A stretch of DNA of 64,000 nt. It comes from CAISIP01 sp031396205. Lineage in GTDB: Bacteria; Pseudomonadota; Gammaproteobacteria; Burkholderiales; Burkholderiaceae_C. Of the stretch, positions 52,171 through 60,976 are shown one piece after another; the stretch's first letter is position 1; every line of letters starts with the position of its first letter. The notes under the pieces are model-generated. The model was not told where the DNA came from. It searched no databases and was given only the letters and a program-made list of their open reading frames with translations. The DNA lies in NCBI GenBank assembly GCA_031396205.1, contig JANNKH010000114.1, positions 1-64,000 on the forward strand, read 5' to 3'. The translations under genes and the position numbers were made by a program.

Positions 52171-53297
52171 TTCATGCGTTCTCGGTCTTGATCGATCTGG
52201 CTCACGTGGTCCGGGCTTTCCAGCAAGCGCTGGACAGTCGCAATGGACAGGTTCAGATGGTTGGCCTGGGGCGCGGTCAGTGTCAGCGCCGCGCATCCCG
52301 CGGCAAAACCGACCGCGTCCTGCAAACAAGCGCCTTCCAGAAAGCGGTGCATCAGACCCGCCATCAGCGCATCGCCGGCACCGGTTGCGTTGACAACCGC
52401 GACCGCTGTGGCCGACTGCCAGCCAGCGGCGCCTGCGCGATCGCTCCAGTAAAAGCCGCGCCCCCCCAGGCTCAGCACCACCTGGCACACGCCGCGCTCG
52501 TGCAACCAGCGGGCGGCTGCGACCACGTCGTCATCCGTATCAACGATGCGGTCGGTCAGCGCCTGTGCTTCCAGCCGGTTGGCCTTGAGCGTGTGCACCT
52601 GTTCCAGCCAGGGCAACAGGCGGCGACACTTGAAAGCCGACACCGGCTCGGCAAACAAGGGGGTCATGCGCGCCTGCGCAAAAATCCAGCCCAGTGCCGC
52701 CTGCGGCAGATTGCAATCAACCAGCACCGCGCTGGCATGGCGCAGGCGGTCTGCGTGGGCGGCCAGGCGCTTGGGCGTGATGTGCTCCAGGATCGCCATG
52801 TCATTGAGCGCCATGGCCATGTCGCCGTCGGACCCGTGCAATGAGAGATAGGTCGACGTCGCCTGACCCGCCAGCACCCGACACCCCTGTACATCGACGC
52901 CTGCGCGGCGGGTGTGCTCCAGCAGGCTGCTACCGTACAGATCATCGCCGACCGCGCTGACCAGCCGCACGTCATGGCCCAGCCGGGCCAGGTTTTCCGC
53001 CACATTGCGCGCCACGCCGCCCGGCGCGCAACGAATGCGGCCCGGTGTCGAATCCTGCGCCACGAGCGGATGGGCCGAACTCCCGGTGATGTCCATATTG
53101 CAGGCGCCAACGGCAACGACGAAGCGGTCCGCCGCCAGTACATACCCGCGCCCGACGATATGCCCCTTGTGCGTCAGATGCATGATGTGACCAGCCACGG
53201 CGGCGCGGCTGATGCCCAGCCGGTCCGCCAGCGCCTGCTGGGCAATCAGCGGTTCATCACGCAGTATGTCGAGGATTTCCTGTTCGCGGCCGGCCAT
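52167..53297 (-). CDS. psuK: pseudouridine kinase with N-terminal winged HTH
   Basis: A 376-residue PfkB-family kinase. Residues ~1-55 form a winged HTH (EQEILDILRDEPLIAQQALA, then LGISRAAVAGHIMHLT). The kinase begins at FVVAVGACNMDITG, with CAPGGVARNVAENLARLG for the substrate and NATGAGDALMAGLMHRFLE carrying the GAGD catalytic aspartate. It phosphorylates pseudouridine for PsuG. The HTH suggests it also acts as a regulator; a 14-bp palindrome lies one base upstream of the ATG. It is the first gene of the operon, divergent from the Rieske genes. Confidence 0.92.
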   Translation of the reverse strand: MAGREQEILDILRDEPLIAQQALADRLGISRAAVAGHIMHLTHKGHIVGRGYVLAADRFVVAVGACNMDITGSSAHPLVAQDSTPGRIRCAPGGVARNVAENLARLGHDVRLVSAVGDDLYGSSLLEHTRRAGVDVQGCRVLAGQATSTYLSLHGSDGDMAMALNDMAILEHITPKRLAAHADRLRHASAVLVDCNLPQAALGWIFAQARMTPLFAEPVSAFKCRRLLPWLEQVHTLKANRLEAQALTDRIVDTDDDVVAAARWLHERGVCQVVLSLGGRGFYWSDRAGAAGWQSATAVAVVNATGAGDALMAGLMHRFLEGACLQDAVGFAAGCAALTLTAPQANHLNLSIATVQRLLESPDHVSQIDQDRERMK

Positions 53298-53298
53298 T

Positions 53299-53312
53299 CA
53301 AACAATTGTTTG
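53299..53312. promoter_or_regulatory. palindrome CAAACAATTGTTTG at the psuK start
   Basis: A perfect 14-bp palindrome one base before the psuK start codon. The half-site TGTTTGC recurs 19 bases further on (53307-53313 and 53326-53332), on the same helix face. TACAAT on the minus strand at about 53332-53337 could be the psuK -10. A regulator bound here would block psuK expression and might also affect the divergent Rieske gene. Confidence 0.65.
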
Positions 53313-53441
53313 CCAGGTTAATGAGTGTTTGCATTGTAGGCATCGTTCGAAGTCCGCAAGCGACCGGAGCCTGTTCGAGCCGCAAGATCCGCGCACCACA
53401 CTGCCGGTCGGATGCAGCATTGGAGCGCGGACAATAAGGCC

Positions 53442-54116
53442 ATGCCTGACACTCCCCTGTGGCACCCAGTCATGCCGGCGCATGCGCTGCGCGCCGGCGA
53501 CAACGTGCTGGCCTGCAGCGTGCTGGGCCAGGAACTGGCCGTGTGGCGCAGCGCGGCGGGCCAGGTGCAGGCATGGGAAGATCGTTGCCCGCACCGCGGT
53601 GTGGCGCTGAGCCTGGGGCGGGTTCAGGGCGATCGGCTGGCCTGTGCCTACCATGGCTGGGAATATGCAGCCGGCAGCGGACGCTGCATCGCGATTCCTG
53701 CGCTGCCCGATATCCCGGTACCCGGTAATGTATGCGTCAAGACCTACACCGCGCTGGAAAGCAATGGCATGGTCTGGGTCCACATTGGCGACCGCCTGGC
53801 TCGCGATTCGCCAGCGCCACTGCCTTTGCTGCCGGACGACGCGGCGCCCGCACGGTTTCTGCGCACCATGGGCCTGCGTGCCTCAGCGCAACAGGTCGAC
53901 CACGCGTTATCCGCACACGGCTACCATCGTTTGTCGCCTTGCCATTGGCGCGGCGAACTGGCCCAGCAGCCCGTGCACCTGTTCGTGCTGTCGGCCCAGG
54001 CGCATCTGTGCCTGCTGCATCTGGCTTGCGCCACGGAACCACCCAGGGTATCGCTGATCGCGCTGTTTGGCGCAGCGCGCCTGTTGCGCGGCGCGATCGA
54101 ATCTGGCGCGCCCTGA
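53442..54116 (+). CDS. Rieske [2Fe-2S] protein, oxygenase-type cluster domain
   Basis: A 224-residue soluble protein. The N-terminal half is a Rieske domain of the ring-hydroxylating oxygenase type, with C49-P-H51 and C68-x2-H71 (RCPHRGVAL and CAYHGWEY) and SGRCIAIPALPDIP after it. The C-terminal ~100 residues (ASAQQVDHALSAHGYHR and on) do not contain the mononuclear iron motif of an oxygenase. The next gene has that motif but lacks a Rieske cluster, and begins 5 bases later, so the two probably form one enzyme. ATG 53442 (MPDTPLWHPV) is chosen over an upstream start. Confidence 0.85.
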   Translation: MPDTPLWHPVMPAHALRAGDNVLACSVLGQELAVWRSAAGQVQAWEDRCPHRGVALSLGRVQGDRLACAYHGWEYAAGSGRCIAIPALPDIPVPGNVCVKTYTALESNGMVWVHIGDRLARDSPAPLPLLPDDAAPARFLRTMGLRASAQQVDHALSAHGYHRLSPCHWRGELAQQPVHLFVLSAQAHLCLLHLACATEPPRVSLIALFGAARLLRGAIESGAP

Positions 54117-54121
54117 TCAGC

Positions 54122-54994
54122 ATGCCGTTCTGCACCCAGGACCCCAATATGCGCGACGACTGGCTCACGCTCGGATCGTGCGACCGGCTGGCCGCATCCG
54201 GTCCCTCGCGCCCGATCGAGACGCGCCTGCTCGGCCAGGCCGTGCAACTGTGGCGCGATGCCGATGGCACGCCGCGCGCCCGCGCCGACGGCACAGACCT
54301 GCCGGTGCAGGAACACTATGGATACCTGTGGGTCCATACCGGCGACGGCACGCCACCCCCGCTGTTCGACCTGCCCGAATACCGCGAGCCCGGGCGGCGC
54401 ATCGTTGACTGCGGCGGCATCGGCGTCGCGACCTCCGGGCTGCGGGTCGTGGAGAACTTCCTGGACATGGGCCATTTCCCCTATGTGCACGCCGGCACGC
54501 TGGGCAAGGTTCCGCACACCGCCGTCGCGCCCTACGACGTTGCCATCGACCCCGATACCCGCGAAATCTGGGCCACCGGTTGCCGCTTCTTCCAGCCCCG
54601 CGCGTCGGCGTCCGCCGCCGCGGGCATCGAGGCACACTACCGCTACCGGGTGATGCAGCCCTTCACCGCCGCGCTGTACAAGTCATGCCCGAATCGCCAA
54701 GGCGCGCAGGACGTGATCGGCCTGTTCGTGCAGCCACTGGACGACGAGCAGGTGATTGCCCATGTGCTGCTGGTCTACTTCGAGGATGCGTTGTCAGACG
54801 CCGAGATGATCGCGTTCCAGCACAGGATCTTCGGCCAGGACAAACCGATCCTGGAGAGCCAGCGTCCGCGCCGACTGCCACTCGACGGGCCGCTGGAATC
54901 CCACATGCGCTGTGACCTGACATCGGCAACCTACCGGCGCTGGCTGCGCAGGCGCGGCATGGTCTTTGGCGTGCACCCGACGCAGGAAGCATGA
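54122..54994 (+). CDS. Rieske-less oxygenase catalytic (mononuclear iron) subunit
   Basis: A 290-residue protein matching a ring-hydroxylating oxygenase alpha subunit without the cluster. The N-terminus starts like such subunits (MRDDWLTLGSCDRLA, TRLLGQAVQLWRDADG), but where the CxH...CxxH segment should stand there are only about 15 residues before YGYLWVHTGDG. The catalytic domain is intact and carries the iron motif N112-x2-D115-x2-H118-x4-H123. It overlaps the GST gene by ATGA. It probably takes electrons from the Rieske protein encoded just before it. The reductase is not in the window and the substrate is unknown. Confidence 0.82.
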   Translation: MPFCTQDPNMRDDWLTLGSCDRLAASGPSRPIETRLLGQAVQLWRDADGTPRARADGTDLPVQEHYGYLWVHTGDGTPPPLFDLPEYREPGRRIVDCGGIGVATSGLRVVENFLDMGHFPYVHAGTLGKVPHTAVAPYDVAIDPDTREIWATGCRFFQPRASASAAAGIEAHYRYRVMQPFTAALYKSCPNRQGAQDVIGLFVQPLDDEQVIAHVLLVYFEDALSDAEMIAFQHRIFGQDKPILESQRPRRLPLDGPLESHMRCDLTSATYRRWLRRRGMVFGVHPTQEA

Positions 54995-55623
54995 TCCGGC
55001 TGTACGACTACGAACTCTCCGGCAACTGCTACAAGTTGCGGCTGCTGCTGCACTGGCTGGGCCTGCAATACGAGCACGTACCGGTCAATTTTCATCCGGG
55101 GCGCGAGCACAAATCAGATTCATTCCTGCGCAACATCAACCCGCTGGGCCAGTTGCCGGTGATCGACGACGACGGATTCCTGCTGCGCGACGCTCAGGCC
55201 TGCCTGGTGTATCTGGCCAGCCGTTACGACCCCGGCGGGCATTGGCACCCGCTCGATGCCAGTACGCGGGGCCGCATTCAGTTGTGGCTGGCCACCGCCG
55301 ACGACCTGACCCGCGGCATTGCAGCCCTGCGGCTGCACTACAGCTTCGGCACCGCAGCCGATGTTGTGCTCTGCGAGCGCGTCGCAGATGCGGCGTTGCG
55401 GCTGATGGACGACACCATGGCAGAAAACCAATACCGTGGCCAACGCTGGCTGGCGACCGAGCGGCCCAGCATTGCCGATATCGCCTGTTTTCCTTACGCA
55501 GCGCTGGCCGGCGAGGCGCGCATCGATCTGCGGCCTTATCCAGCGCTGCAGGCCTGGATTCGCGACCTGCGCCACCTGCCCGATTTCATCGCCATGCCGG
55601 GCATCCTGGACCCGGCCTTGTGA
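54991..55623 (+). CDS. glutathione S-transferase family protein
   Basis: A 210-residue GST. The N-terminal thioredoxin-fold domain reads MIRLYDYELSGNCYKLRLLL, then NPLGQLPVIDDDGFLLRDAQACLVYLA, shortened, with the cis-Pro and glutathione-binding residues. The helical C-terminal domain includes RPSIADIACFPYAALA (the conserved N-capping box). It is translated with the oxygenase subunit (4-base overlap), so it may open or detoxify an oxygenated product such as an epoxide; this is inference from position. Confidence 0.92.
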   Translation: MIRLYDYELSGNCYKLRLLLHWLGLQYEHVPVNFHPGREHKSDSFLRNINPLGQLPVIDDDGFLLRDAQACLVYLASRYDPGGHWHPLDASTRGRIQLWLATADDLTRGIAALRLHYSFGTAADVVLCERVADAALRLMDDTMAENQYRGQRWLATERPSIADIACFPYAALAGEARIDLRPYPALQAWIRDLRHLPDFIAMPGILDPAL

Positions 55624-55683
55624 TCGAACCGGACCTGACCGCCGTACACTGGCAGATCCAACTTTTTTGAAAGCTCTTTTGCC

Positions 55684-56703
55684 ATGAAATTGCTGATCAC
55701 CGGTGGCGGCGGATTTGTCGGCGCGCGACTGGCCCGCGCCCTGCTCGCGCGCGGCGAACTGGCCGGACAGACCATCAAGACCCTGGTGTTGACCGACCAG
55801 GTCGCGTCACCGGCCGACCTGATTGCCGACGCCCGGGTGCAGGATCGCACGGGGCCCCTGCTGACGCAGTGCGAAGCGCTCAAGACTGAACCCTTCGACG
55901 GCATTTTCCACCTGGCCTCGGCGGTGTCGGGCGAATGCGAACTCGACTTCGAACTGGGCATGCGCTCGAACCTGGACAGCACCCGCGCCCTGCTCGACGC
56001 GCTGCGCGCCGCCAGCCTGTCCAGCGGCAAGCCGGCACGCTTCGTGTTCTCCAGCTCGGTGGCGGTATTCGGACCCGATGCCGCCGTTCCGATGCCCTCG
56101 CCAGTGGCCGACGACACGCTGCCGGCACCGCAGTCGTCCTATGGCATCCAGAAGCTGATCTGCGAACACCTGATTTCCGACTACACGCGAAAGGGCTTCA
56201 TCGACGGCCGCGCGGCCCGGCTGATGACGGTATCGGTGCGCCCAGGGCGTCCCAACGGCGCGGCATCGTCGTTTTTCTCCGGCATCATCCGCGAGCCCCT
56301 GGCCGGTGTCGATTCGATCTGCCCGGTGGACGACCAGGTATCCCATCCGCTGGCATCGCCCGGCAAGACCGTCGAAGGACTGATCACGGTTTTCGAGGCC
56401 AGTCGCGAGGCCTTTCGCGGCCGCCTGGGCATGAACCTGCCCTCGATCAACGTGCGGGTCTGCGACATGCTCGACGCACTGGAGCGGGTGGCCGGCAAGG
56501 CGGTACGGGCGCGGGTGCGCTTTGCGCGCGACGAACGCATTGCCGGCATGGTCGCCAACTGGCCCACCGGTGCCACCGCCGCGCGCGCAGTCGCTCTGGG
56601 CTTGCACCCGGACGAGAGTTTCGAAGCCATCATCCAGCAGTACGTGGACGACTGCCGCAAGACGCCGGGAGCCCAAGCCGCGCTCGCGGGGCTCTCAGGC
56701 TGA
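55684..56703 (+). CDS. denD: D-erythronate dehydrogenase-like SDR (DenD)
   Basis: A 339-residue extended SDR of the NAD-dependent epimerase/dehydratase type. It has the nucleotide-binding GGGGFVGARLARAL, then IFHLASAVSGECELDFELGM and FVFSSSVAVFGP, and the Y-x3-K pair in SSYGIQKLICEHL. The RPGRPNGAASSFFSGIIREPL stretch (shortened) is diagnostic for the DenD/YgbK-associated group that oxidises D-erythronate at C2. The usual partners (denK-like DUF1537 kinase, otnC) are not in the window. It follows the GST by 60 bases. Confidence 0.85.
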   Translation: MKLLITGGGGFVGARLARALLARGELAGQTIKTLVLTDQVASPADLIADARVQDRTGPLLTQCEALKTEPFDGIFHLASAVSGECELDFELGMRSNLDSTRALLDALRAASLSSGKPARFVFSSSVAVFGPDAAVPMPSPVADDTLPAPQSSYGIQKLICEHLISDYTRKGFIDGRAARLMTVSVRPGRPNGAASSFFSGIIREPLAGVDSICPVDDQVSHPLASPGKTVEGLITVFEASREAFRGRLGMNLPSINVRVCDMLDALERVAGKAVRARVRFARDERIAGMVANWPTGATAARAVALGLHPDESFEAIIQQYVDDCRKTPGAQAALAGLSG

Positions 56704-56756
56704 GACCAAGCGCGTCCTGCATCGCACGCGCAAGCCGCAGACTGCGCGACCAGGCT

Positions 56757-57758
56757 TCAGACCAGTTTCCACTGCATCCACGCCGCCGAATTGAAGAAAC
56801 TGGCGACCACGCTGCCCGGCGGCACCAGCGCATCGCAGGCCGCGCGCAGTTCATCCGACAACGCCATATCGGCCACCGGCAACGCCTGGCGCAGTTGCGC
56901 CAGTGTGCGCGGGCCGATGATGGGCGCAGTCACACCCGGCTGGTCCTTGACCCACAGGTAGGCCAGTTGCGCCGGATCATGGCCATGCTGGCGCGCCAGG
57001 GCCGCAAACAGCTGCCCCACCGCGATGCCGCGCTCGGTGACCCTTTCGGCGTAGATACCACCACGCAGTGCCGCTCGGCTGTCTGTCGCCGGCGTGCTGC
57101 CCTGCGCATAACGCCCCGCAAGCATGCCCATGGCCATCGGTGACCAGGTCAGCAGCGCCAGGCCATAGCGCTGGCAAGCCGGTACCAGTTCATTCTCGAT
57201 GCGCCGCTCCAGCAGGTTGTAGGGTGACTGCTCGGACACAAACGACGCCAGACCCTGCTGCGCACTGGTGTGCTGCGCCTGCGCCACCTGCCATGCCGGC
57301 GTGGTGCTGGAGCCGACATAGCGCACCTTGCCCTGGCGCACCAACAAGTCCAGCGCGGACAAGGTCTGCTCGATCGGCGTGTCCGGGTCCGGCCGGTGCG
57401 TCTGGTACAGGTCGATGTGGTCGGTGCCCAGGCGGCGCAGCGAGTCTTCGCAGGCCTGCACGATATGGTGGCGACTCAGGCCGCGGTCGTTGGCGCCGGG
57501 GCCGGTGGGATAGAACACCTTGGTCGCGATGAGCATGTCGTCACGCCGCTTGCGTCGTGTCAGCCACTTGCCGATCAGGCGCTCGGCCTCGCCACCGGCG
57601 TAGCTGTTGCTGGTATCGACCAGGTTGATGCCGCCCTCGACCGCCGCATCCAGGATCGCCAGGCTCTCGGCCTCGGGCGTCGGGTTGGCCAGGTTGTCGG
57701 TGCCCAGCACCAGGGACGACAGCTTCAGGCCGGTACGGCCAAACGGACGATACTGCAT
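56757..57758 (-). CDS. aldo/keto reductase
   Basis: A 333-residue NAD(P)H-dependent oxidoreductase of the AKR superfamily. The TIM-barrel landmarks are FGRTGLKLSSLVLGTDNLAN near the start, NLVDTSNSYAGGEAERLIG with the catalytic Asp/Tyr, HIDLYQTHRPDPDTPIEQTL, and a C-terminal GPRTLAQLRQAL. The catalytic Lys/His pair is present (LIATKVFY, QTHR). It lies 3 bases after the SDR gene and is co-transcribed with it. Substrate unknown; sugars or aldehydes are usual. Confidence 0.92.
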   Translation of the reverse strand: MQYRPFGRTGLKLSSLVLGTDNLANPTPEAESLAILDAAVEGGINLVDTSNSYAGGEAERLIGKWLTRRKRRDDMLIATKVFYPTGPGANDRGLSRHHIVQACEDSLRRLGTDHIDLYQTHRPDPDTPIEQTLSALDLLVRQGKVRYVGSSTTPAWQVAQAQHTSAQQGLASFVSEQSPYNLLERRIENELVPACQRYGLALLTWSPMAMGMLAGRYAQGSTPATDSRAALRGGIYAERVTERGIAVGQLFAALARQHGHDPAQLAYLWVKDQPGVTAPIIGPRTLAQLRQALPVADMALSDELRAACDALVPPGSVVASFFNSAAWMQWKLV

Positions 57759-57761
57759 GGC

Positions 57762-58526
57762 CTATTGCGTGCTGAAGCCACCATCGACGTAGACCATTGC
57801 ACCGGTCATGTAGCTGGCTGCGTCGCTGCACAGGAACACCGCGACCCGGGCAATCTCCTCGGGCTGGGCGAGTCGCCCCATGGGCACCACCCGGTCGGCG
57901 ATCTCCTGCGCCTGCGCGTCGGTCAGCGGCGTGGCGCGCCCGGCGGCGCGCAGCATCGGCGTGTCGACCTCACCGGGACACACGCAATTGAAGCGCACGC
58001 CGTCGCGCGCCAACTCCAAAGCAAAACTGCGCGTGACCTGCTGCACTGCGCCCTTGCTCGCCGCATAGGCCAACGCGCCCTTGCCGCCCAGTTCGCCCCA
58101 GATGCTGCCGAAGTTGACAACCGCGCCGCCACCGTGGGCGCGCATGTGGCGCGCCGCCGCGCGGCTGAGGTAGAAGACGCCGCCGGCGTTGACAGCCATC
58201 GCGCGCTCCCACTCGGCATCCAGCGTGTCGACACCGCTCTTGCGCGCGATGATGCCGGCGCAATTGACGACCGCGTCCAGGCGCCCGGTCTTTTCAACGG
58301 CGCTGGCCACGGCCCGATTGCAGAACGCGGCGTCGCTGACATCGCCCGCCACCGCAGTTGCGCCCATCTCCAGTGCGGTGCGCTCGGCCAGCGCCGCATT
58401 GGCGTCGACGATGAAGACGTCGGCGCCGGCACCGGCGAACAGGCGTGCGACCTGCGCCCCCATGCCGCTGGCCCCGCCGCTGACCAGCGCCGTGCTGCCA
58501 TGAAAATCGAAATGCACCTGCCCCAT
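57762..58526 (-). CDS. short-chain dehydrogenase/reductase
   Basis: A 254-residue classical SDR. Cofactor loop ALVSGGASGMGAQVARLFAG (shortened G-x3-G-x-G), DANAALAERT for NAD preference, NCAGI, and the catalytic Ser-Tyr-Lys set in GSIWGELGGKGALAYAASKG. The end VYVDGGFSTQ is typical. The ATG at 58526 is chosen, 13 bases after the GGDEF-EAL gene; the earlier open frame is a shadow of that gene. Substrate unknown; it is paired with the aldo/keto reductase. Confidence 0.92.
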   Translation of the reverse strand: MGQVHFDFHGSTALVSGGASGMGAQVARLFAGAGADVFIVDANAALAERTALEMGATAVAGDVSDAAFCNRAVASAVEKTGRLDAVVNCAGIIARKSGVDTLDAEWERAMAVNAGGVFYLSRAAARHMRAHGGGAVVNFGSIWGELGGKGALAYAASKGAVQQVTRSFALELARDGVRFNCVCPGEVDTPMLRAAGRATPLTDAQAQEIADRVVPMGRLAQPEEIARVAVFLCSDAASYMTGAMVYVDGGFSTQ

Positions 58527-58539
58527 CGCGAACTCCTCG

Positions 58540-60921
58540 TCATGCGCAAACGGTTGCCGTGGCCTCGGCGCGCCAGCGCGTGCACCACGGGGCCAGATCC
58601 TCGGCTGGCATCGGTTTGGCCAGGTGATAACCCTGCACCTCATCGCATGCCAGCGCACGCAGTTGCTCGAGTATCACCGCGTTCTCGACGCCTTCGGCCA
58701 CCACCGTCAACCCCAGGTTGTGCGCCAGGTCGATGGTCGAGCGCACGATCTTGGCGTCGTCTTCATCCTCCTGCATGTTCATCACGAAGGACTTGTCGAT
58801 CTTGAGCTCGTCCACCGGCAAGCGCTTGAGATAGGCCAATGACGAATACCCGGTGCCGAAATCATCGATCGACAGCGCAAAACCGCGCCGCGACAACTTG
58901 TCGAGCGTGGCCAATGCGCGCTGCGGATCGTCCATGATGGCGCTTTCGGTGATCTCCAGACAGAATGCGCTGGCGTCGACCGTGTTTCTCTGCAGGATTT
59001 CCTCCAGCCGCGCCGGCAGGTCGATGTCCAGCATGTCGCGGGTCGACAGATTGATCGACAGGCGCAGCCCCAGGCCTTGCGTGCGCAGTTCACGGCTCAG
59101 GCGCGCCGAGCGGTCGAACATCCACAAGGTCAGTTGGCGCACGAAGCCGGTCTGCTCAGCGAACGGAATGAACTGCAATGGCGGCACCAGGCCGCGCGTC
59201 GGATGCTGCCAGCGCACCAGGGCCTCGGCCGCCACCACCGCATCGTCGACCAGCCGGATCTTGGGCTGCAGAAACAGACGCAGCTCGTCGTGGTCGATGG
59301 CATGGCGCAATTCGGTCAGCAGCGACAGAGTCTGCGTACTCGACGAGTCCAGCGCCGGGTCGTACAGCTGGATGCCGGTGGTACGGCTCTTGGCCGCGTA
59401 CATCGCGACCTCGGCCCGCGACAGCAGGGTGTCGGCGTCATCGGCATGCATTGGCCAGCAGGCCACACCGATGCCGGCACTCAGGTCCACCGTCTGGTCG
59501 TCAAACGCCAGCGGCAGCTCGAACGATTTGGCTATCCGCTCGGCCACCGCCAATGCGGCGGGCGCATCGCTGATCGTGAGCAACACCGCGAATTCGTCGC
59601 CACCGAGCCGGGCTACCATGTCCCCGGTGCGCAGGTCCTGCTGGGTCAGGCGCTTGGCCACTGCCATCAGCAACATGTCGCCAAACGAGTAGCCCAGTAC
59701 ATCATTGACATGTTTGAAACGGTCGATGTCGAGCATCACCACCGCAATGTTGCCGCGGCCCATTTCCGCGACGGCGCCCTGGCTGTCGATCTCGCTTTGC
59801 AGCGCTTCGCGAAAACGCGCCCGGTTGGGCAGGCCGGTCAGCCGGTCCCAGTAGGCCAGGGTGCGGATCTCGGCCTGCTGGGCACCAATGTTGATGCGCA
59901 TCTGATCGAAAGCCTTGGCCAGGCCGCCGATTTCGTCATGCCGGTCCATATGCTCCATCGGCACGTCGTACTGCCCCAAGCCCAGGCGCCGGGTCGCATC
60001 GACCAGCGAGCGCAGCGGCGTGGTCACGCGACGCGCCGCAAAAATGCTCCCGATGCCGAACAGCACCACGCCCATCGCCGTGATCCAGGCCAGTGCCACC
60101 TGGGCCTGGCGAAACGGCGCCACCACCTCGTTGAGCGAACGCAGCAACACGGTCCGCACACTGCCCGAACTGCCGGTATCGAGCTTGACACTGCGCGCAA
60201 CCAGCAGGTCACCATGGTCGGCCAGCTCCACCACGTCGCCCTGGTGATCCTTCAGCGTCTGCAAGGCCTCGGGAGGCAGGGTCGTGACGACGACGCTGCC
60301 CTTGTCGTTGCCGACGTCGCTGATCAGCGCCAGGTGCATGTCGGAGATCGCCCGCATGTCGTCGACCAGCTTCTGGTTGATCGGAAAGCCCATCAGCACA
60401 TACCCCACCAGCACGGGCGCCTTCATCGGCACCATCACGAACTGGTGCGGAATGCCACCCACCAGCGCCACCTGGCTGCCCTGGGCGTCGCGCGCCAGCG
60501 GACCGACCAGTTCGGCCAGCACCGGCTTGAGTTCGTCGACAGCGACAGCCTCGCCGACCGCCCGCAGTTCCATCCGGGTATCGACCAGCGCGGTGATGGT
60601 GGCCCCGATCCGCGCGCCGTTGTTCTCGAGCGCGGAGCCAATGGTCTGGGTATCGCCCGAACTGACCGCGGCGCGAAAGCCGAAATCCGCCGCAAGCACG
60701 CCGGCGCCCTGGCGCAGTTGCTGCGCATTCTGGTCCAGCAGGCGACGCCAGACCCGCTCGCCCACCAGCAGTTCCTGCGCCACCTGCTGGCGCGCGCTTT
60801 GCTCGATGCTGATCTGAACCACGCTAAAAACGGCCGTTTGCACCAGCAGCAGCAGCAACAACGACAGGGCTACGATGCGCGAGGACAGTCCCCAGCGATG
60901 GGGCAACCAGTTGCGCGTCAT
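58540..60921 (-). CDS. membrane GGDEF-EAL protein (c-di-GMP turnover)
   Basis: A 793-residue protein from ATG 60921. A membrane helix (~14-36) and a second one (~277-297) flank a periplasmic sensor region of about 240 residues. A HAMP domain (~298-352) links to GGDEF (motif GGDEF at 440-444, with RFKHVNDVLGYSFGD before it) and EAL (EAL at 566-568, then DDFGTGYSSL at 686-695). Both enzymatic motifs are intact, so synthesis and breakdown of c-di-GMP are both possible. It is 55 bases downstream of the cupredoxin-like gene, which may feed a signal to the sensor domain. Confidence 0.93.
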   Translation of the reverse strand: MTRNWLPHRWGLSSRIVALSLLLLLLVQTAVFSVVQISIEQSARQQVAQELLVGERVWRRLLDQNAQQLRQGAGVLAADFGFRAAVSSGDTQTIGSALENNGARIGATITALVDTRMELRAVGEAVAVDELKPVLAELVGPLARDAQGSQVALVGGIPHQFVMVPMKAPVLVGYVLMGFPINQKLVDDMRAISDMHLALISDVGNDKGSVVVTTLPPEALQTLKDHQGDVVELADHGDLLVARSVKLDTGSSGSVRTVLLRSLNEVVAPFRQAQVALAWITAMGVVLFGIGSIFAARRVTTPLRSLVDATRRLGLGQYDVPMEHMDRHDEIGGLAKAFDQMRINIGAQQAEIRTLAYWDRLTGLPNRARFREALQSEIDSQGAVAEMGRGNIAVVMLDIDRFKHVNDVLGYSFGDMLLMAVAKRLTQQDLRTGDMVARLGGDEFAVLLTISDAPAALAVAERIAKSFELPLAFDDQTVDLSAGIGVACWPMHADDADTLLSRAEVAMYAAKSRTTGIQLYDPALDSSSTQTLSLLTELRHAIDHDELRLFLQPKIRLVDDAVVAAEALVRWQHPTRGLVPPLQFIPFAEQTGFVRQLTLWMFDRSARLSRELRTQGLGLRLSINLSTRDMLDIDLPARLEEILQRNTVDASAFCLEITESAIMDDPQRALATLDKLSRRGFALSIDDFGTGYSSLAYLKRLPVDELKIDKSFVMNMQEDEDDAKIVRSTIDLAHNLGLTVVAEGVENAVILEQLRALACDEVQGYHLAKPMPAEDLAPWCTRWRAEATATVCA

Positions 60922-60976
60922 CGGCGAACCAGCGGCCCTCGCGCCAATCGATGCGACCCCCAGCAGGGCCTTGCCG

